64,000 nucleotides of DNA, taken from NCBI RefSeq assembly GCF_018873765.1, contig NC_057916.1, positions 30,603,501-30,667,500 of the forward strand, read 5' to 3'. The DNA comes from Telopea speciosissima (taxonomy: Eukaryota; Streptophyta; Magnoliopsida; Proteales; Proteaceae). The position numbers and the translations under genes were made by a program. Shown here piece by piece: positions 1 through 11,400 of the stretch. The number at the start of each line of letters is the position of its first letter. The first letter of the stretch is position 1. The notes below the pieces were generated by a model that was not told where the DNA came from, ran no database searches, and saw only the letters and a list, made by a program, of their open reading frames with translations.

Positions 1-1501
1 ATTGGTAGCTACGTAATTTCCCATGGCAGGGTATCTGGCCAAGCAACAACCACAAAATCACTTTTCATTTTATCAAAACTATGCATGATTAAAGAGTTTT
101 CATAATGATCTTTTACATTCAATCTTTGGTCCCTCAAAAGTTTAAAGCAAATTAGTGGGAAGCTACCAGTAGGAGCTGATTAATACACATGAAATGCTTC
201 AAAAAAACAGTCAAAACCAACTCCTCGTCTATCACATGCACAATGGAAATGAGGAAAACCATCTCCTCGTCCACCTCAAGTATACTGGGGAAATTCAGCG
301 TAACTATTTTAATTTTTCAAGTCTGCTGCAAATTCTCAAAAAGTACCACAGACCTTGTACTCTTCGCAGAAAGGGGCAACTGCATTAGTAGACAAACACC
401 GAAAGCAACCAAATGGGGTATTTAGGGAGAATAAAGTACACAATTTTTTCATGTTAGAACTAAAACATGCAGAAACATGTTGGTTTTTTAGCTGTACATG
501 TGTTTAGCTGTCTGCATGCGCACACTGTTGCAGAAATAAAATACTAACAGGATAATTCATCTGTTACTATGAGAAAGTATCCATCTGGAAGCAAATACAC
601 CACCATTTCGTAGAAATACAGATAGGAGATAACGTGTATATCAACAAAAAGGCAGTTTATACCAAAATTTTCTAATCTTTTGAAAGTTGAACAATTGAAC
701 GCGGCACATGATTAGTAATAAGGGGTGTGGCACAGAACCCAATACCCAGTAAAGATGCAGTCAACTTATAAATCACCCAACCATAACTCACTGAATCATC
801 ACAATACATCTCAGTCTAATAAAGGAAAACCACTAACAACGCGCATGCGCCCAACTCGGACTCCAGACAAAGATAAACCAGACAGCAATCCTCAGCGACA
901 TTTGTTTCTTATAGCCAACTCCGATCCCTTTACCCTCGCCAATACCACAAAAACTGTAAACTAAATTTGCGCGGATGATGGGAACAACCAAGATTTGAAA
1001 ACTTGCTGCATTAGTATGAAAACCCAAAAAAATAAAAATAATATAAAAAGTAAAACATAGAATAAATAAAAGTCAACTTCAGTATAATACTGGAAAAATA
1101 GCAAGCAGTAAATTCGCCAATCAATCAAGACAGATCCGTAAGATTGATTGTGCTATGAACTCAAATCACCCAGCAAGACAGTGACGAACAAAGTTCATCC
1201 CTAGAAAAAACTATAACTTAGGCAAACTATTTACTGAGGCTATCCGTCCTTATAGACAAGTCAAAAGCTTTGAATCTACCAGATCCGACCACCAGCAAAC
1301 AGAAATTCAGTAATCTACCAATAAGGAATAAAAACCCTAATTATTCTACCGAGAAGCACATAAAAGTAACAGAATCACATAGAAACAAAAAAAAACTAAA
1401 CAAAAACAGAGCTTTCAAGAGTAGAATCCATGACACAGCAAGTTAAGAGAGATTTTGAGACAGATCCGTTGACGAAGAGACACGAAGGAAGCAAAGCTTA
1501 C
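1..1501 (-). other. Intron 1 of the HR-like lesion-inducing gene (partial); no exon seen
   Basis: AT-rich sequence left of the donor at 1501. No further exon of the family could be recognised on the minus strand. The short plus-strand ORFs here have no recognisable homology. Confidence 0.5.
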
Positions 1502-1569
1502 TCTTGCCAAGCAGAGAGGATGAAGACGGAAGCGAAGATAACTCTGCCCAAGAACGAAGTGAACCCCAT
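1502..1569 (-). CDS. HR-like lesion-inducing family protein, first coding exon only (partial)
   Basis: Read on the minus strand, an ATG at 1569 opens 22 codons plus two bases that begin MGFTSFLGRVIFASVFILSA, followed by WQ and a split Glu codon, then a good donor (GTAAGC) at 1501-1496. This N-terminus is the hydrophobic first segment of the plant HR-like lesion-inducing (HRLI) family, small multi-pass membrane proteins of about 150-160 aa named for cell-death effects when overexpressed. Their biochemical role is not settled. The remaining exons (expected to start with a Phe-Asn-Glu-Phe type motif) were looked for down to position 1 and not seen, so intron 1 is at least 1.5 kb and the gene continues outside the window. 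A TATA-like box lies about 130 bp upstream. Identification rests on a short but distinctive stretch. Confidence 0.72.
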
Positions 1570-1694
1570 TACGGTACGGACGAGCGGTGTAGAGGAAAAC
1601 TCGCTCACCCCCTGAATCTCTCTTGAAGCCTTAGATTGGAAGCAAGACAATAAGGAGAGAAAAGGGGAGAAAACAAGGATGGTTCTATACTATA

Positions 1695-1704
1695 GAGTAT
1701 ATAG
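1695..1704 (-). promoter_or_regulatory. TATA-like box of the HR-like lesion-inducing gene
   Basis: On the minus strand the sequence reads CTATATACTC, about 130 bp upstream of the start codon at 1569. The purine/pyrimidine-rich stretch between them would be the 5' leader. Position and composition fit a plant TATA box; there is no experimental support. Confidence 0.4.
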
Positions 1705-1739
1705 ACAGATAGAAGACTGAATTGTCTTTCGAAAGCGAT

Positions 1740-2608
1740 CGTTCTACTTAAAAAACGGGGCGCGTAAAGGACTCCCGACCTTCATACAGAAAAAATACCC
1801 TTGAGTATCTAGTAATTTTCGATAATGCCCTTGACCTTTTGGGTCGTTAATGGCAACTCACGTGGAATCATGGATCGTATCATCTTCCATTCTTCCTTTC
1901 CTCTCCGGTCACTTGAAGTAACTTGTGAATCAAAGCCGGCACCGGCTCTTATGTTTTGTTTAACCAGTACTTTCAAGTGTCTGAAGAGAAACAGTGCTTT
2001 GTTTTTTATTTGCTTCATCGAACTCATACTCCGGATCTTTATCCCCTCCAATTTTCTGTCCGACTCAGTTCCCAGTGTCCCTAACAAGGGATGTGCAATG
2101 ACCACCCTACCCTTGCCCGAACACTCCGCCAAGGTGGAGAGGAACAGTACTTTGTTTTTTATTCGCTTCAACGAACTCATACTCCAGATCTTCTCCCCCT
2201 CCCTCGTGTCCCTAACAACACGTGCACAATAACCACCCCACCCCCTTATTAGAGGCACTCGGGAATTGGGTCGAACAGGAACTGAAGGAGATAATTTTCC
2301 CTCATACTCCAGTCGAATATACAAAATGGGCATTCCCAAAAAAAAATTAATAATTTATAAAATTTTGGAAAAAGGAAGATTGCAGCCATCAATGACCATC
2401 AATATGATAATAATATCCACCTACTCCCTTTGATTATGAATGGTCAATAATATCCTCTTCGCTATCTTATACCTTATAGACATTTTTTCAGAGTTTCTTA
2501 TTGATTGCTTGGTTGTGTAGTCTCTACACAATGGAGGAGCCAATGAGAGTGCACATAAGAGCATGTGTCTGTATGAATTTTTTTATTTCATTAGGAGCTG
2601 AATGATAA
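1740..2608. repeat. Unclassified intergenic repeat with an internal direct duplication
   Basis: A segment near 1983-2046 and another near 2139-2200 share a long, nearly identical run (core ACTTTGTTTTTTATTCGCTT or one-base variants, then the same downstream sequence), about 156 bp apart. The same kind of pattern (GTAGGGTGGTCATTT and TCTATTAGAGGAACT type text) recurs near 54.8 and 55.3 kb, so this is dispersed repetitive DNA. The long minus-strand ORF across it (1809-2339) has no recognisable domain and mirrors the duplication. Confidence 0.4.
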
Positions 2609-4400
2609 TTATATTAAGGGAAAATTACATTGTGACCCCCTGAGGTTTGTTCTAAATATAAAGCGATCCCCTGTGTTTCTAAATTATACAATCGCATCCC
2701 CTTTGATTGGACGGTGTTAAATAATACAATATAAAATACCAATTTTACCCTCTTCTAATATTATTAATAAAAAACTATTAAATAATACAATGTAAAATGA
2801 CAACTTTGCCCTCTTCAAATCCTCTTTCCTCTCTAACCCCTTCTTCGTCTTCTTGATTTTCTTTTTTTTTTCTGGCTTCTTCTTCTCCTTGGTTGCCGTC
2901 GTTGCTTTCATCGCTGCCATTCCAGCCAACCCACAGCTCTAGGAGGATGAGAAATGCAGAATTCCAGGGAAGCAAAAACCTCTTCTCTTCTCCACGCTTT
3001 CCTTTACCCACTTCTCTCTGTTCTCCTTCCTTCTCTTCTTGATGAAGACAACCACTTCCAACGCCGCTGCTTCTAATTTCTCTTCTCCGTACCATCCAAC
3101 TGAGATTATCTCTCTCAGCTGCAGCTCCTCTTCAATGATTCCAATCTTATCTCTTGATCTCACTTGGAGACCAGCGACACCGCCTCTAAGTTTGGTCCAT
3201 CACTTACTTTCTTTATAACCAAAAAGTTTCAAGAGTACTGATTTCAAATTGCATGACCAAGATCTCCAATGGGTTCCTACATAATTGGTTCCTTCCATCT
3301 CTGGATGATGGTTTATGAGTCTTTCAGTTTCTATGAGCAGTGGAAGACACCAAAACATTCTCTAGTGCAGGAACCAATAGAATAATGGAAAGGTTCCATT
3401 TCTTTTTCTTTTAAAAACCTGGAATTGGACTGCTACTATCTATTTCAATCCAAATCAAATCGAAATGGGTATAGAATCAGCTTGATTCATATAAATTAGA
3501 AACGAGAAGAAGCAAATATTTTTCCAAATATTCACCAAAAAACAATATTTTCCCAAATCTGTAATTTTTTAGGAGTTTTTTTTGTAAATATTGTTACAAG
3601 ATATAAGTTTCAGTGATATTCTGCTATTTAACTCACTAAAAAGAAGGGGGGAAATGACAAAAAATGAAGATCCAAGCATTCATGGGTGATTCAAAGAGGA
3701 TTGGCGGAGTGGATTAGGATCAAAGTTTTAAACTATGCTTCAAAACCTGCAACCATTTCTGGATCAGAAGATAAAGGGTAAGAATATGACAGTAGATTGG
3801 AATCGTTGAAGAGGAGCCGCAGCTGAGAGAGAGATAATCTCAGTTGGATGGTACGGAGAAGAGAAATTAGAAGCAGCGACGTTGGAAGTGGTTGTCTTCA
3901 TCAAGAAGAGAAGGAAGGAGAACAGAGAGAAGTGGGTAAAGGAGAGCGTGGAGAAGAGAAGAGGTTTTTGCTTCCACGGAATTCTGCATTCCTCATCCTC
4001 TGAACCCATCTGCTACCCATCACTCTTGGGTTCAAGTCACTCCACTCTTTGTACCTGGAAGAAGCCTGGAGCTGTGGGTTGGCCGGAATGGTAGCGATGA
4101 AATTAACGACGGCAACCAAAGAGAAGAATAAGCCAAAAAAAAAAAAAAAAAAAAAATCAAGAAGAAGAAGAAAGGGTTAGTGAGGAAAGAGGATTTGAAG
4201 AGGGCAAAATTGTCATTTTATATTATATTATTTAACAGTTTTTGGTTAATAATATTAGAAGAGGGTAAAATTGGTATTTTGCATTGTATTGTTTAATACC
4301 GTCTAATTAGAAGGGGTGCGACTGTATAATTTAAAAATACAGGAGGTTGCTATGTATTTAACACAAATCTCAGGGGGACGCAGTGTTACCCTTATATTAA
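2609..4400. mobile_element. MULE-like foldback element with long terminal inverted repeats and 9-bp TSD
   Basis: The element occupies 2618-4391 and is flanked by a perfect 9-bp duplication TTATATTAA (2609-2617 and 4392-4400). Its ends start GGGAAAATTACATTGTGACC on the left and, reverse-complemented, GGGTAACACTGCG on the right. The inverted arms continue for roughly 540-590 bp each (about 2618-3160 and 3800-4391), so the transcript would fold into a long hairpin. The right arm has a short extra segment near 3985-4060 and a poly-A run near 4135-4156. The middle, about 3170-3790, is unique-looking and codes for nothing recognisable. A 9-bp TSD with long TIRs is typical of Mutator-like elements; there is no transposase, so it is non-autonomous. 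Confidence 0.75.
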
Positions 4401-4894
4401 TCCCATCCTTGGAACGGTTCTCCGGCATTTCAAATGAAAAAAGAATTATGAACTGGATTCTACCAAAAAAAAATTATGGACTGGATGGATGGACAGAGGA
4501 GGAAAAGACACTGAGTAAGGGACAAACACAATCGGTCTCCCAGCAATAGCGGATGCTTTTAAGAAGTGTTGGAGTGTTGTGTGTGACGTTTAGAGGGCAT
4601 TTTTGACCCCTTGAGTTTTGATATAACTATTATTAATAGGATTTAATAGTATTAAGTAACTCAATCACCTCACGGCATCGCATGTTAGCAGCTGAGGAAA
4701 GAGACTTGAGGAAGAAAGCATTACTAGTGTAACACTGTAGTCTGTACTCTGTAGTAAGTAGTAACCAATGGCAATTCTTACATAATACTCAATCAACTGC
4801 TGTGAGATCTGAGAATAGAAAAGTTAAATGGCCTATCCTTTTCTCACACCAATAAGTTTTTTTTTAATGGGAAATTTTTCTGTCCAAAGAAAGA

Positions 4895-4992
4895 AGACAT
4901 GTATGGTTGCGCCATTGTGATCAAGTGGTCACGGGATCGAATCTGGAAACAACATCTTTGCAAAAGCAGGCCAATGAGAGTATATACAAAAA
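4895..4992 (+). mobile_element. Au-like tRNA-derived SINE fragment
   Basis: The stretch contains a Pol III B-box-like motif GGGATCGAATC (4933-4943), followed by GGAAACAACATCTTTGCAAA and a GC-containing purine tail. This order resembles the Au family of plant SINEs (B box, then the conserved GGAAACAGCCTCT-type segment). Only part of an element is visible and no TSD was identified. Confidence 0.45.
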
Positions 4993-5120
4993 GATCAAGG
5001 GGGGCTTGTGTTTGAACGTAGGAGCCACACTCCTGAAAAGTTGTTAAGAAACTTTTCAACATGCATTAGGGTTAAAGTGAATTTTTTTTATTGTTAATTT
5101 CACTTCTGCTTCATTTCTAA

Positions 5121-5290
5121 TGAAAATATGGGAAAAAAGATCTCTACTTGGTGGTGTTTTCTATGCCCGGCACCATGAGATGATGCCTCTACCCCTTGAG
5201 TAGATACCTAGGCTTGCTCACCCATTGGCCCAGACAGACACTTGTATAGAGAGCATGCAACCAAGTAGAGATCTCTTGCCCTAAAAATAT
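5121..5290. mobile_element. MITE, MULE type, with about 25-bp TIRs
   Basis: A 152-bp element (5130-5281) with ends GGGAAAAAAGATCTCTACTT and, reverse-complemented, GGGCAAGAGATCTCTACTTG. The flanks TGAAAATAT (5121-5129) and TAAAAATAT (5282-5290) match at 8 of 9 positions, as expected for a 9-bp target duplication. A relative lies at 42001-42149. Confidence 0.6.
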
Positions 5291-5564
5291 ACTCTTAAGT
5301 TAATATTGATCTACAATGAAAATAGAGGCTCATCCATGAGATCAAAGACTACAATGTCGCACAATCAATGTGTACCACCATACAAAGCATATTTTAATTT
5401 TGAGCACTAGCATTTGGAGCTCATGGAATGAAGTCAAATCTAAGGCTTTGATCTGAGCTCCGGGCTCTTGAGAATCCATGATAGTGTGATGTAACATTAA
5501 TAAGTATGGAAAAGTTTTCCACAGCGTTAGTGTACTATTATTATCCTCTGACATATATTTTTCT

Positions 5565-5705
5565 AGGGTTGATGTTCTCTGTGCCGTAGCGCAGCTTGCG
5601 CCCAGACACATGTGCCTACCATTCAAGGGGGTAGGGTGGTTATTTCGCCCATCCCCATATGTCTGAGGGCAGCCTGCATCACCGGCACATAAATCATTCT
5701 CCCTT
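5565..5705. mobile_element. Candidate MITE with imperfect inverted ends
   Basis: The left end reads TTCTCTGTGCCGTAGCGCAG and the right end, reverse-complemented, reads as ATTTATGTGCCGGTGATGCAG, enclosing a GC-rich core. It is probably an older relative of the neighbouring MITEs. The exact boundaries and TSD are not clear. Confidence 0.35.
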
Positions 5706-5787
5706 ATACCATTCACTACGCCTTTAGCGTGGCATGGTAGATTCCACCCACATTGGCATCGTGGGGAACCATTCCCAATAATATTGT

Positions 5788-5972
5788 AGGGAAGTAGTCT
5801 TCTATCCAGGAGTGTGGCCTATGCCACCACTCCCATGTGTCTATCTCTCTCCTCCTAAACAATAGGGGGTAAACATATCTTTTCATATGGACAGAGAGAG
5901 AGACTGAGTGACTCCTGGAGTCTTATGGGAGTGCTGGCGTAGGCCACACTCCTTGATAGAGTTCTTTTTTAG
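5788..5972. mobile_element. Candidate MITE with inverted repeats
   Basis: The left arm contains CCAGGAGTGTGGCCTATGCC and the right arm contains the inverted counterpart GGCGTAGGCCACACTCCTTG, separated by about 80 bp. The arms are imperfect. The family resembles the other GGGAA-ended MITEs in this window. No clear TSD. Confidence 0.45.
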
Positions 5973-6967
5973 TTCTCTTTCTTACATATAAAAAATGAAA
6001 CGTTCTTTAGAAAAAAACTGATGAATTCAGAGACACATGGGGATGCTCTAGCCATGAAGATTAGGCAATGAGAATATTAAGGGTCCTCAAGTGTTATTAG
6101 TTCCAAGGGTATATTTTACAGATTAAGCTCCTTACATCCGTCCATATATATCATAATTTTATCCAATCAATCTGATCGGAGAGAGGCTTACTTAGTTATA
6201 CATTTATACCCTTATTACATGGCTTCATAGTTTTTCTGATTCAATTCATCCTTCCCTCTTACTCTTATCAGTTAAACTAGGTTCTCTAGGTCTTTGCTTA
6301 TTGAGGTGGTTTATAAATGGTTAAGAATATTTTACCTTTCAATTTCATACTTGAATGATCGAATCTATCATTTGAAGGATTTACGGACAAATCTGTTATT
6401 GTGATGAATTGGTGTTTGAACTTTGAACTCCCTAGTATTTGCAGCAATTTGTGTCCTATGTTACCATGTTCTAAATTAATGAGTACATAGGAATCTAAGG
6501 AATTTAACAAAAAAAAAAACTTAAATGAAGTGTGGTTCTATGAGATTTCATTGTTTTGCATAACTGCCCAATTTATATACATATTTTTTAACAAAAGTAC
6601 CTTCCAACAACAATGCCTTTTGATGCACATTTGATCTAATATAACATGTTCGTGAAATATTCACCAAAAAAAAAAACATGTTCGTGAAATTAATACTTGT
6701 GCAGATTTTGTGATGGGGTTCCTCAGTTCTTGCCAGGAAATTCACCTGTGTATAGATAGTCTCCCAATGATTCTTTCCGGTCTATTTTGGAATGATGCGA
6801 ATGGGAAGAAATATTATAGAACGAAAATAAGTTTGATCCTTTAATATATACAATCTCCTTTACTCAAAAAAAAAAAAAAAAAAAAAAAAAACCCATATAC
6901 TGATTGTTCGTATAAGTTACTATTGCTGTGTTTGGTATGCATTTTAGATCACAAATAAAAAACTAGG

Positions 6968-7389
6968 TGACAAGTAAATTTTTTTTTTTGGGGGATGAAA
7001 ACAAAACTTATATTAAAAGGAAGGAAAATTACATAGATTTGTACATAGAAGGAGTTGTATCACGCCACTTAAAAGCTATACTAGTAAAATTGCCAGATAC
7101 TTCAGCAAGCTCAAAATAGTTTTGTATAAGGTTCCATGGAATTGGGTCTAAGTTACTAGAACTAAACATTTTAGAGAGTCTTTTGTTGCAACACCAGATT
7201 TCCTTCCAAGCTATATGTTCTTGCTTAGACCTCCTCCATCCTTGGATGATTCCATAAACCTCAGCTTCCATGTCATCATGAGGTGCCATTCTACCTGTAT
7301 CTGTTAGAATTCTTTGTCTATCTATCAAAAGGTAAAATGTCCACATGGCTATTCAAAGTTTGGGATAAAAAAATCCTATGACCAGTAAA
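6968..7389 (-). mobile_element. 5'-truncated LINE tail with RNase H-like C-terminus
   Basis: A minus-strand ORF (7346 down to 7029, 105 aa) has the layout of the RNase H-like domain at the 3' end of many plant LINEs: an EAEVYGIIQGWR helix, then a PWNLIQNYFELAE segment and a final FKWRD strand before the stop. It is followed by a short 3' untranslated stretch and an A-run (poly-T at 6979-6990 on the plus strand). Flanks TGACAAGTAAA (6968-6978) and TGACCAGTAAA (about 7379-7389) match at 10 of 11 positions and look like the target duplication. Confidence 0.5.
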
Positions 7390-8460
7390 CCAAGTAATTC
7401 CACTTTGATATTAGTAGAAATTAAGGCAAGTGGTGGAAGGTGTGTGCTTTGTGATAAAATCATACATGAATTAGAGGTTGGCGATTGTATTTGCATATAA
7501 AAAATCCATCTTAAAATATTATGGATGATCATTATGGGGTCAGCCTTGGAATCACACATAATAATTTTGTTTCGTACATATCAAATATAATAACAAGTAA
7601 TAATAAAAATTGAAAAAAACCAACTCAAAGATTGTTTGTTCATGGCATTCGAGCCAATGAGGGATGCACACAGATGGGTGAAAGATGTAGTAGAAAGGTG
7701 CTCGGTTCTTAATTAAAGAGGGTCAAAAGCCCAGATACACTTAGTCCAATCACATGATAAGAAAATTTATTCACCATATCTCATGTTTTGTAATGAGGTA
7801 CACAAACATCATTGATAAAAACTATAAGAATTTTTCCATTTGTGTTTGTAATAATGGTCATAGTAAATTCAACCACACAAACTAGTGTAGCGGTTGAGGT
7901 CACGAAAGTCCATGATCAATTTAGCAAATTTTTGCCTAGGCGAAAGTTTTCCTTCCCCGGTAGAAAAGAAGAATTCATTCAAACCTCATGATTGGACTCT
8001 TGAATCATCATTACACTCCCACCCTTATTATAAAGTCAAAACTACCATCTTTTGACCATAGATGATACCGATGCCCATGGTGAGGGAATTCTTCTTCAAC
8101 AATAGGTGAACGGGAAATTTAGTCCTTTGGCCTTGCATATATTTCAATCATGATGATAGAATAATAACAATAGGGTTTCTTATCTAGATTTTGGAGGACC
8201 CCCATACCTCGATGGCTCGATGTGATGATATCTGTTTTTGTTTAATTTTCACTTTTGCCCTTCAGCGGGGAAGGTATCCAAACCAAACTAATCTGTGTCG
8301 AGTTACAAATTACGGTAGAATGTTAAATAGGTTGCATTCTACGGTGGAACCCCCTTTTTTTTTTATTTGAAAAGCATTTATTTTGGAAAAAAATTCCGTG
8401 ACTACCGTCACCCGAGTCTAAATGAGAAGTTCACAATATAGCTCTAAGAACAGTAGAGCA
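7390..8460. other. Intergenic, presumed 5' flank of ARP9; nothing recognised
   Basis: AT-rich sequence without recognisable coding exons or transposon ends. The last few hundred bases should include the ARP9 promoter and leader; no clear TATA box was chosen. Confidence 0.4.
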
Positions 8461-8490
8461 TAACGCGCGTTCTCTCTACAGTCTCCCGCC

Positions 8491-8493
8491 ATG
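8491..8493 (+). other. ARP9: ARP9 start codon forming the last three bases of exon 1
   Basis: The ATG is followed directly by the donor GTAAAG, and exon 2 opens at 8612 in frame with GACTATCTG (Asp-Tyr-Leu), matching the family N-terminus Met-Asp-Tyr-Leu. So exon 1 contributes only the initiator codon. Confidence 0.8.
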
Positions 8494-11400
8494 GTAAAGT
8501 GTTGAAGCCTATGTTTCGTTCTTCCTGCTCTGCATTATTCTTCTCTCTAACTCCTGGTTTTTAGTATTTCGCAATTTGTGTTTCTAAAACTCTTGTACTG
8601 GTTTTTTGCAGGACTATCTGAAATCAGCGGTTCCTTCTCAGCTCATCGCCGATCGAGGCGCCAACATAGTAGTGATAAACCCAGGTCTTCAAACCCCTCT
8701 CAGATTTATCCCCTACCCCTGAATTTTTCGTTTTTTACTGTTCTACATTATCACTTGTTGCTTAAATTTTTGAGTTGTGACAAATCCTTGAGTATTTGTT
8801 TTCCCTCGTGTCCACGAGGAACTATTTGTAAAGATCGTTTGGGCCATGCTTTAAGTCAGATGTTTTACGGTCGTTTGTCAAGAACACACAGACCGAATTT
8901 GTCGAGTGAACACAAAGCACATGGATATATTAAGTTATTAACACTCGTTGTAACAAATTTGATATCCTAAAATGCAATTATTGTTATTTTCAGCAAACAT
9001 CATATTAAGCCCTAGAAGATGAAAGTTTGTTTGTGTTGGTCCTGTTTCTTTTGTAAACAGAAGTAGAGTTCATCCGGTGTTAAAAACAAGTACCCGATTT
9101 GAGAAGATAAGAATGTAACAAGAGTACCCGATTTGAGAAGATAAGAATGTAACGAGGTTGTTGAAAGCCACGAACAAATCACAAACACACGAACCAGTAT
9201 TTGTGGTTGAGTCGTACCAATGAAGACACTCTCCTTAAGGTCTAAAACGCCCCCTGTATTAGTGCACCTGGAGTACTTCGCGTTTTACCTCCAAGATAAA
9301 GCAACCACTAAACCTTAGTCTTATGCACAAAGACTTCGGTTACAAAGGACAACAAGGCTAGGCTCACTAGAAGTTTTCAAAAACTACAGTATGCAAAAGA
9401 AAAACAAAACCAGAAGATTGAAGTTCTGTTTCTGTAAAGAAGAAGAACCAGAGAGAGAGGAGAGGAGAGAAATCCGAATGTGACTTGACTTGTGAAATAT
9501 GAGCCCAAGCGCATCTATATTTATAGGCTCTCAAAGGGTCCATTACACACCTGTATGTATGGGTACAGGTGTGTCCGAATGGGTACCTTCCAATACATCT
9601 GAATGTATGGGTGAATGTATGTACATACATACATACAAATGGATGAATGGGTATATGTACCTACATACACACGTTGGGTGCTTTGAATTTGAAATCAAAC
9701 CAAATTCAAACTTGTAGTAAAAAGAAAGAACCTTTGACCACAACCCATACCCACACCTGGCCCGGCCCAACCCGACCTCTATCACGGCTACGGCTCGGCT
9801 CGGCTCGACTTGTGCGATTCAAAAGCACCCCAGGAACCCCCCACACATGAGAGAGAAGGGTGAGTCCCACATTCAAGGGCTTACTCCCTTAAGAAACAAG
9901 TTTACATATAAACTCAACTTCTCTCTCTTCTACTTTCAATGTGGGACTAAAACTTTCATAATTAACATGGAGAGGCTGATTTTCTAGTAGCATACTGATA
10001 GTTAAATGAGTTATGTGAATCACTTGTTATAACTAATTCTAAATTTTGCTAGAATCAGACCATCCCTTAATCCAAAAATGCAATTAATCATCCTAAGTAG
10101 GCAAATTTATGTATTGAGCATTTTGTTTTATGCAGTCAGAGGCAAATAACCATTAGTAGTCTTTTACTCTTTTTTTTTAATGTCCTTTTATTTGTTTCTT
10201 TTTGAGAAGACATGCGGTATTATGTCATTCAAAGATATTTTATGGAGGTTTAAATGCAGTTGATCTTTGTTTAGTTTTTACATGTTATTTTGGTGTTCAG
10301 GTTCTGCAAATTTGCGAATAGGTCTTGCTCAACAGCAGTACCCTTTTATTATTCCTCACTGTATTGCTAAGTACACAGGAGGAGAGAATCAGGACCCCAA
10401 GAAAAATGTGCAAGATCAGGTAAAGTAAGCATAGTTTGAGGTTTCTGAGTAGTCCCTATCTTTTCAATGATTAGGTGGATAATGTACCCCATGAAAAAAA
10501 AAGGAGAGAGAGTAAAAGAGGTTTCATATGTTGATGTTTCTGCATCATTCTTTGTTGTTGGTTTCCAGATGCTTAATTCAGGAATTACTCCGGCTCAACA
10601 ACAGGAGCGTGAGAAGGCTTATGATATTGTAAAAACAGATGACATTTTATTTTACATCTCTCTAACTCTCCTCCCTCCCGACATGATTTATTTAAGTGGC
10701 ATGCTTCTGATGATTTGCTTTTATCTGTTCATGTCAGATAGCATCTTTGCTGAAAATTCCGGAAGTTGCAAACAACTCTTTCCTGCGCAAGGTACATATT
10801 GCCATGATGTAGTTCATTTTAAATCTTAATTCCTTTGTCTGGTCTTGTTGTGTTCATGGTAGCTTTTCAGTGGTGCCATTTGTTGCCTTCTTTTTTACTC
10901 GTTGGATAATGACCAAGTGTGACTATTGTCCACAATGAGGAAATTGTCCTGGAAGTCACTAATTAATGGAAGACATGGATGCTTTTCATTTATTATTGTA
11001 CATTGAAAATCCACCTTGAAGGCACTCACAGGCTAGTTGAGAGCATGGAACAAGAACTCGCCGGTGTTTTTGAAAAACCAAGACATTAAAACAAATGAGT
11101 TTTTTACCGCACTTTTGGTGTTTAGCAATGTTTTACCATATTAAAATTTATGGATTTTTTAGATTTAAGAAAACCCTCAACATTTAAAAGTTGAAAATTG
11201 CACCTACCGACGAAAATCCAGTTGTTGTTCTTAAACTAGGGGGTTAACTTTTTATCCTTATGAAAATTGATTTTTTAACTATTTTTATTGGATTCAAATA
11301 GGGGGTATTTGCTTATTTATTAATAAAATCTTAAGTAAATGAAATAACAAATATAAAAACATTTACTTAAATATTGTTAGGCATAAGTGTCTGTCCTGGT

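Noticed and set aside
1809-2339. 176-aa minus-strand ORF.
   Set aside because: It mirrors an internal direct duplication, has no recognisable domain and lies in dispersed repeat DNA.
2717-4119. Several Lys/Glu-rich ORFs on both strands.
   Set aside because: They are the two arms of one inverted-repeat element read in opposite directions.
4880-4960. Possible tRNA gene around a B-box-like motif.
   Set aside because: No cloverleaf could be formed; the context matches an Au-type SINE fragment.
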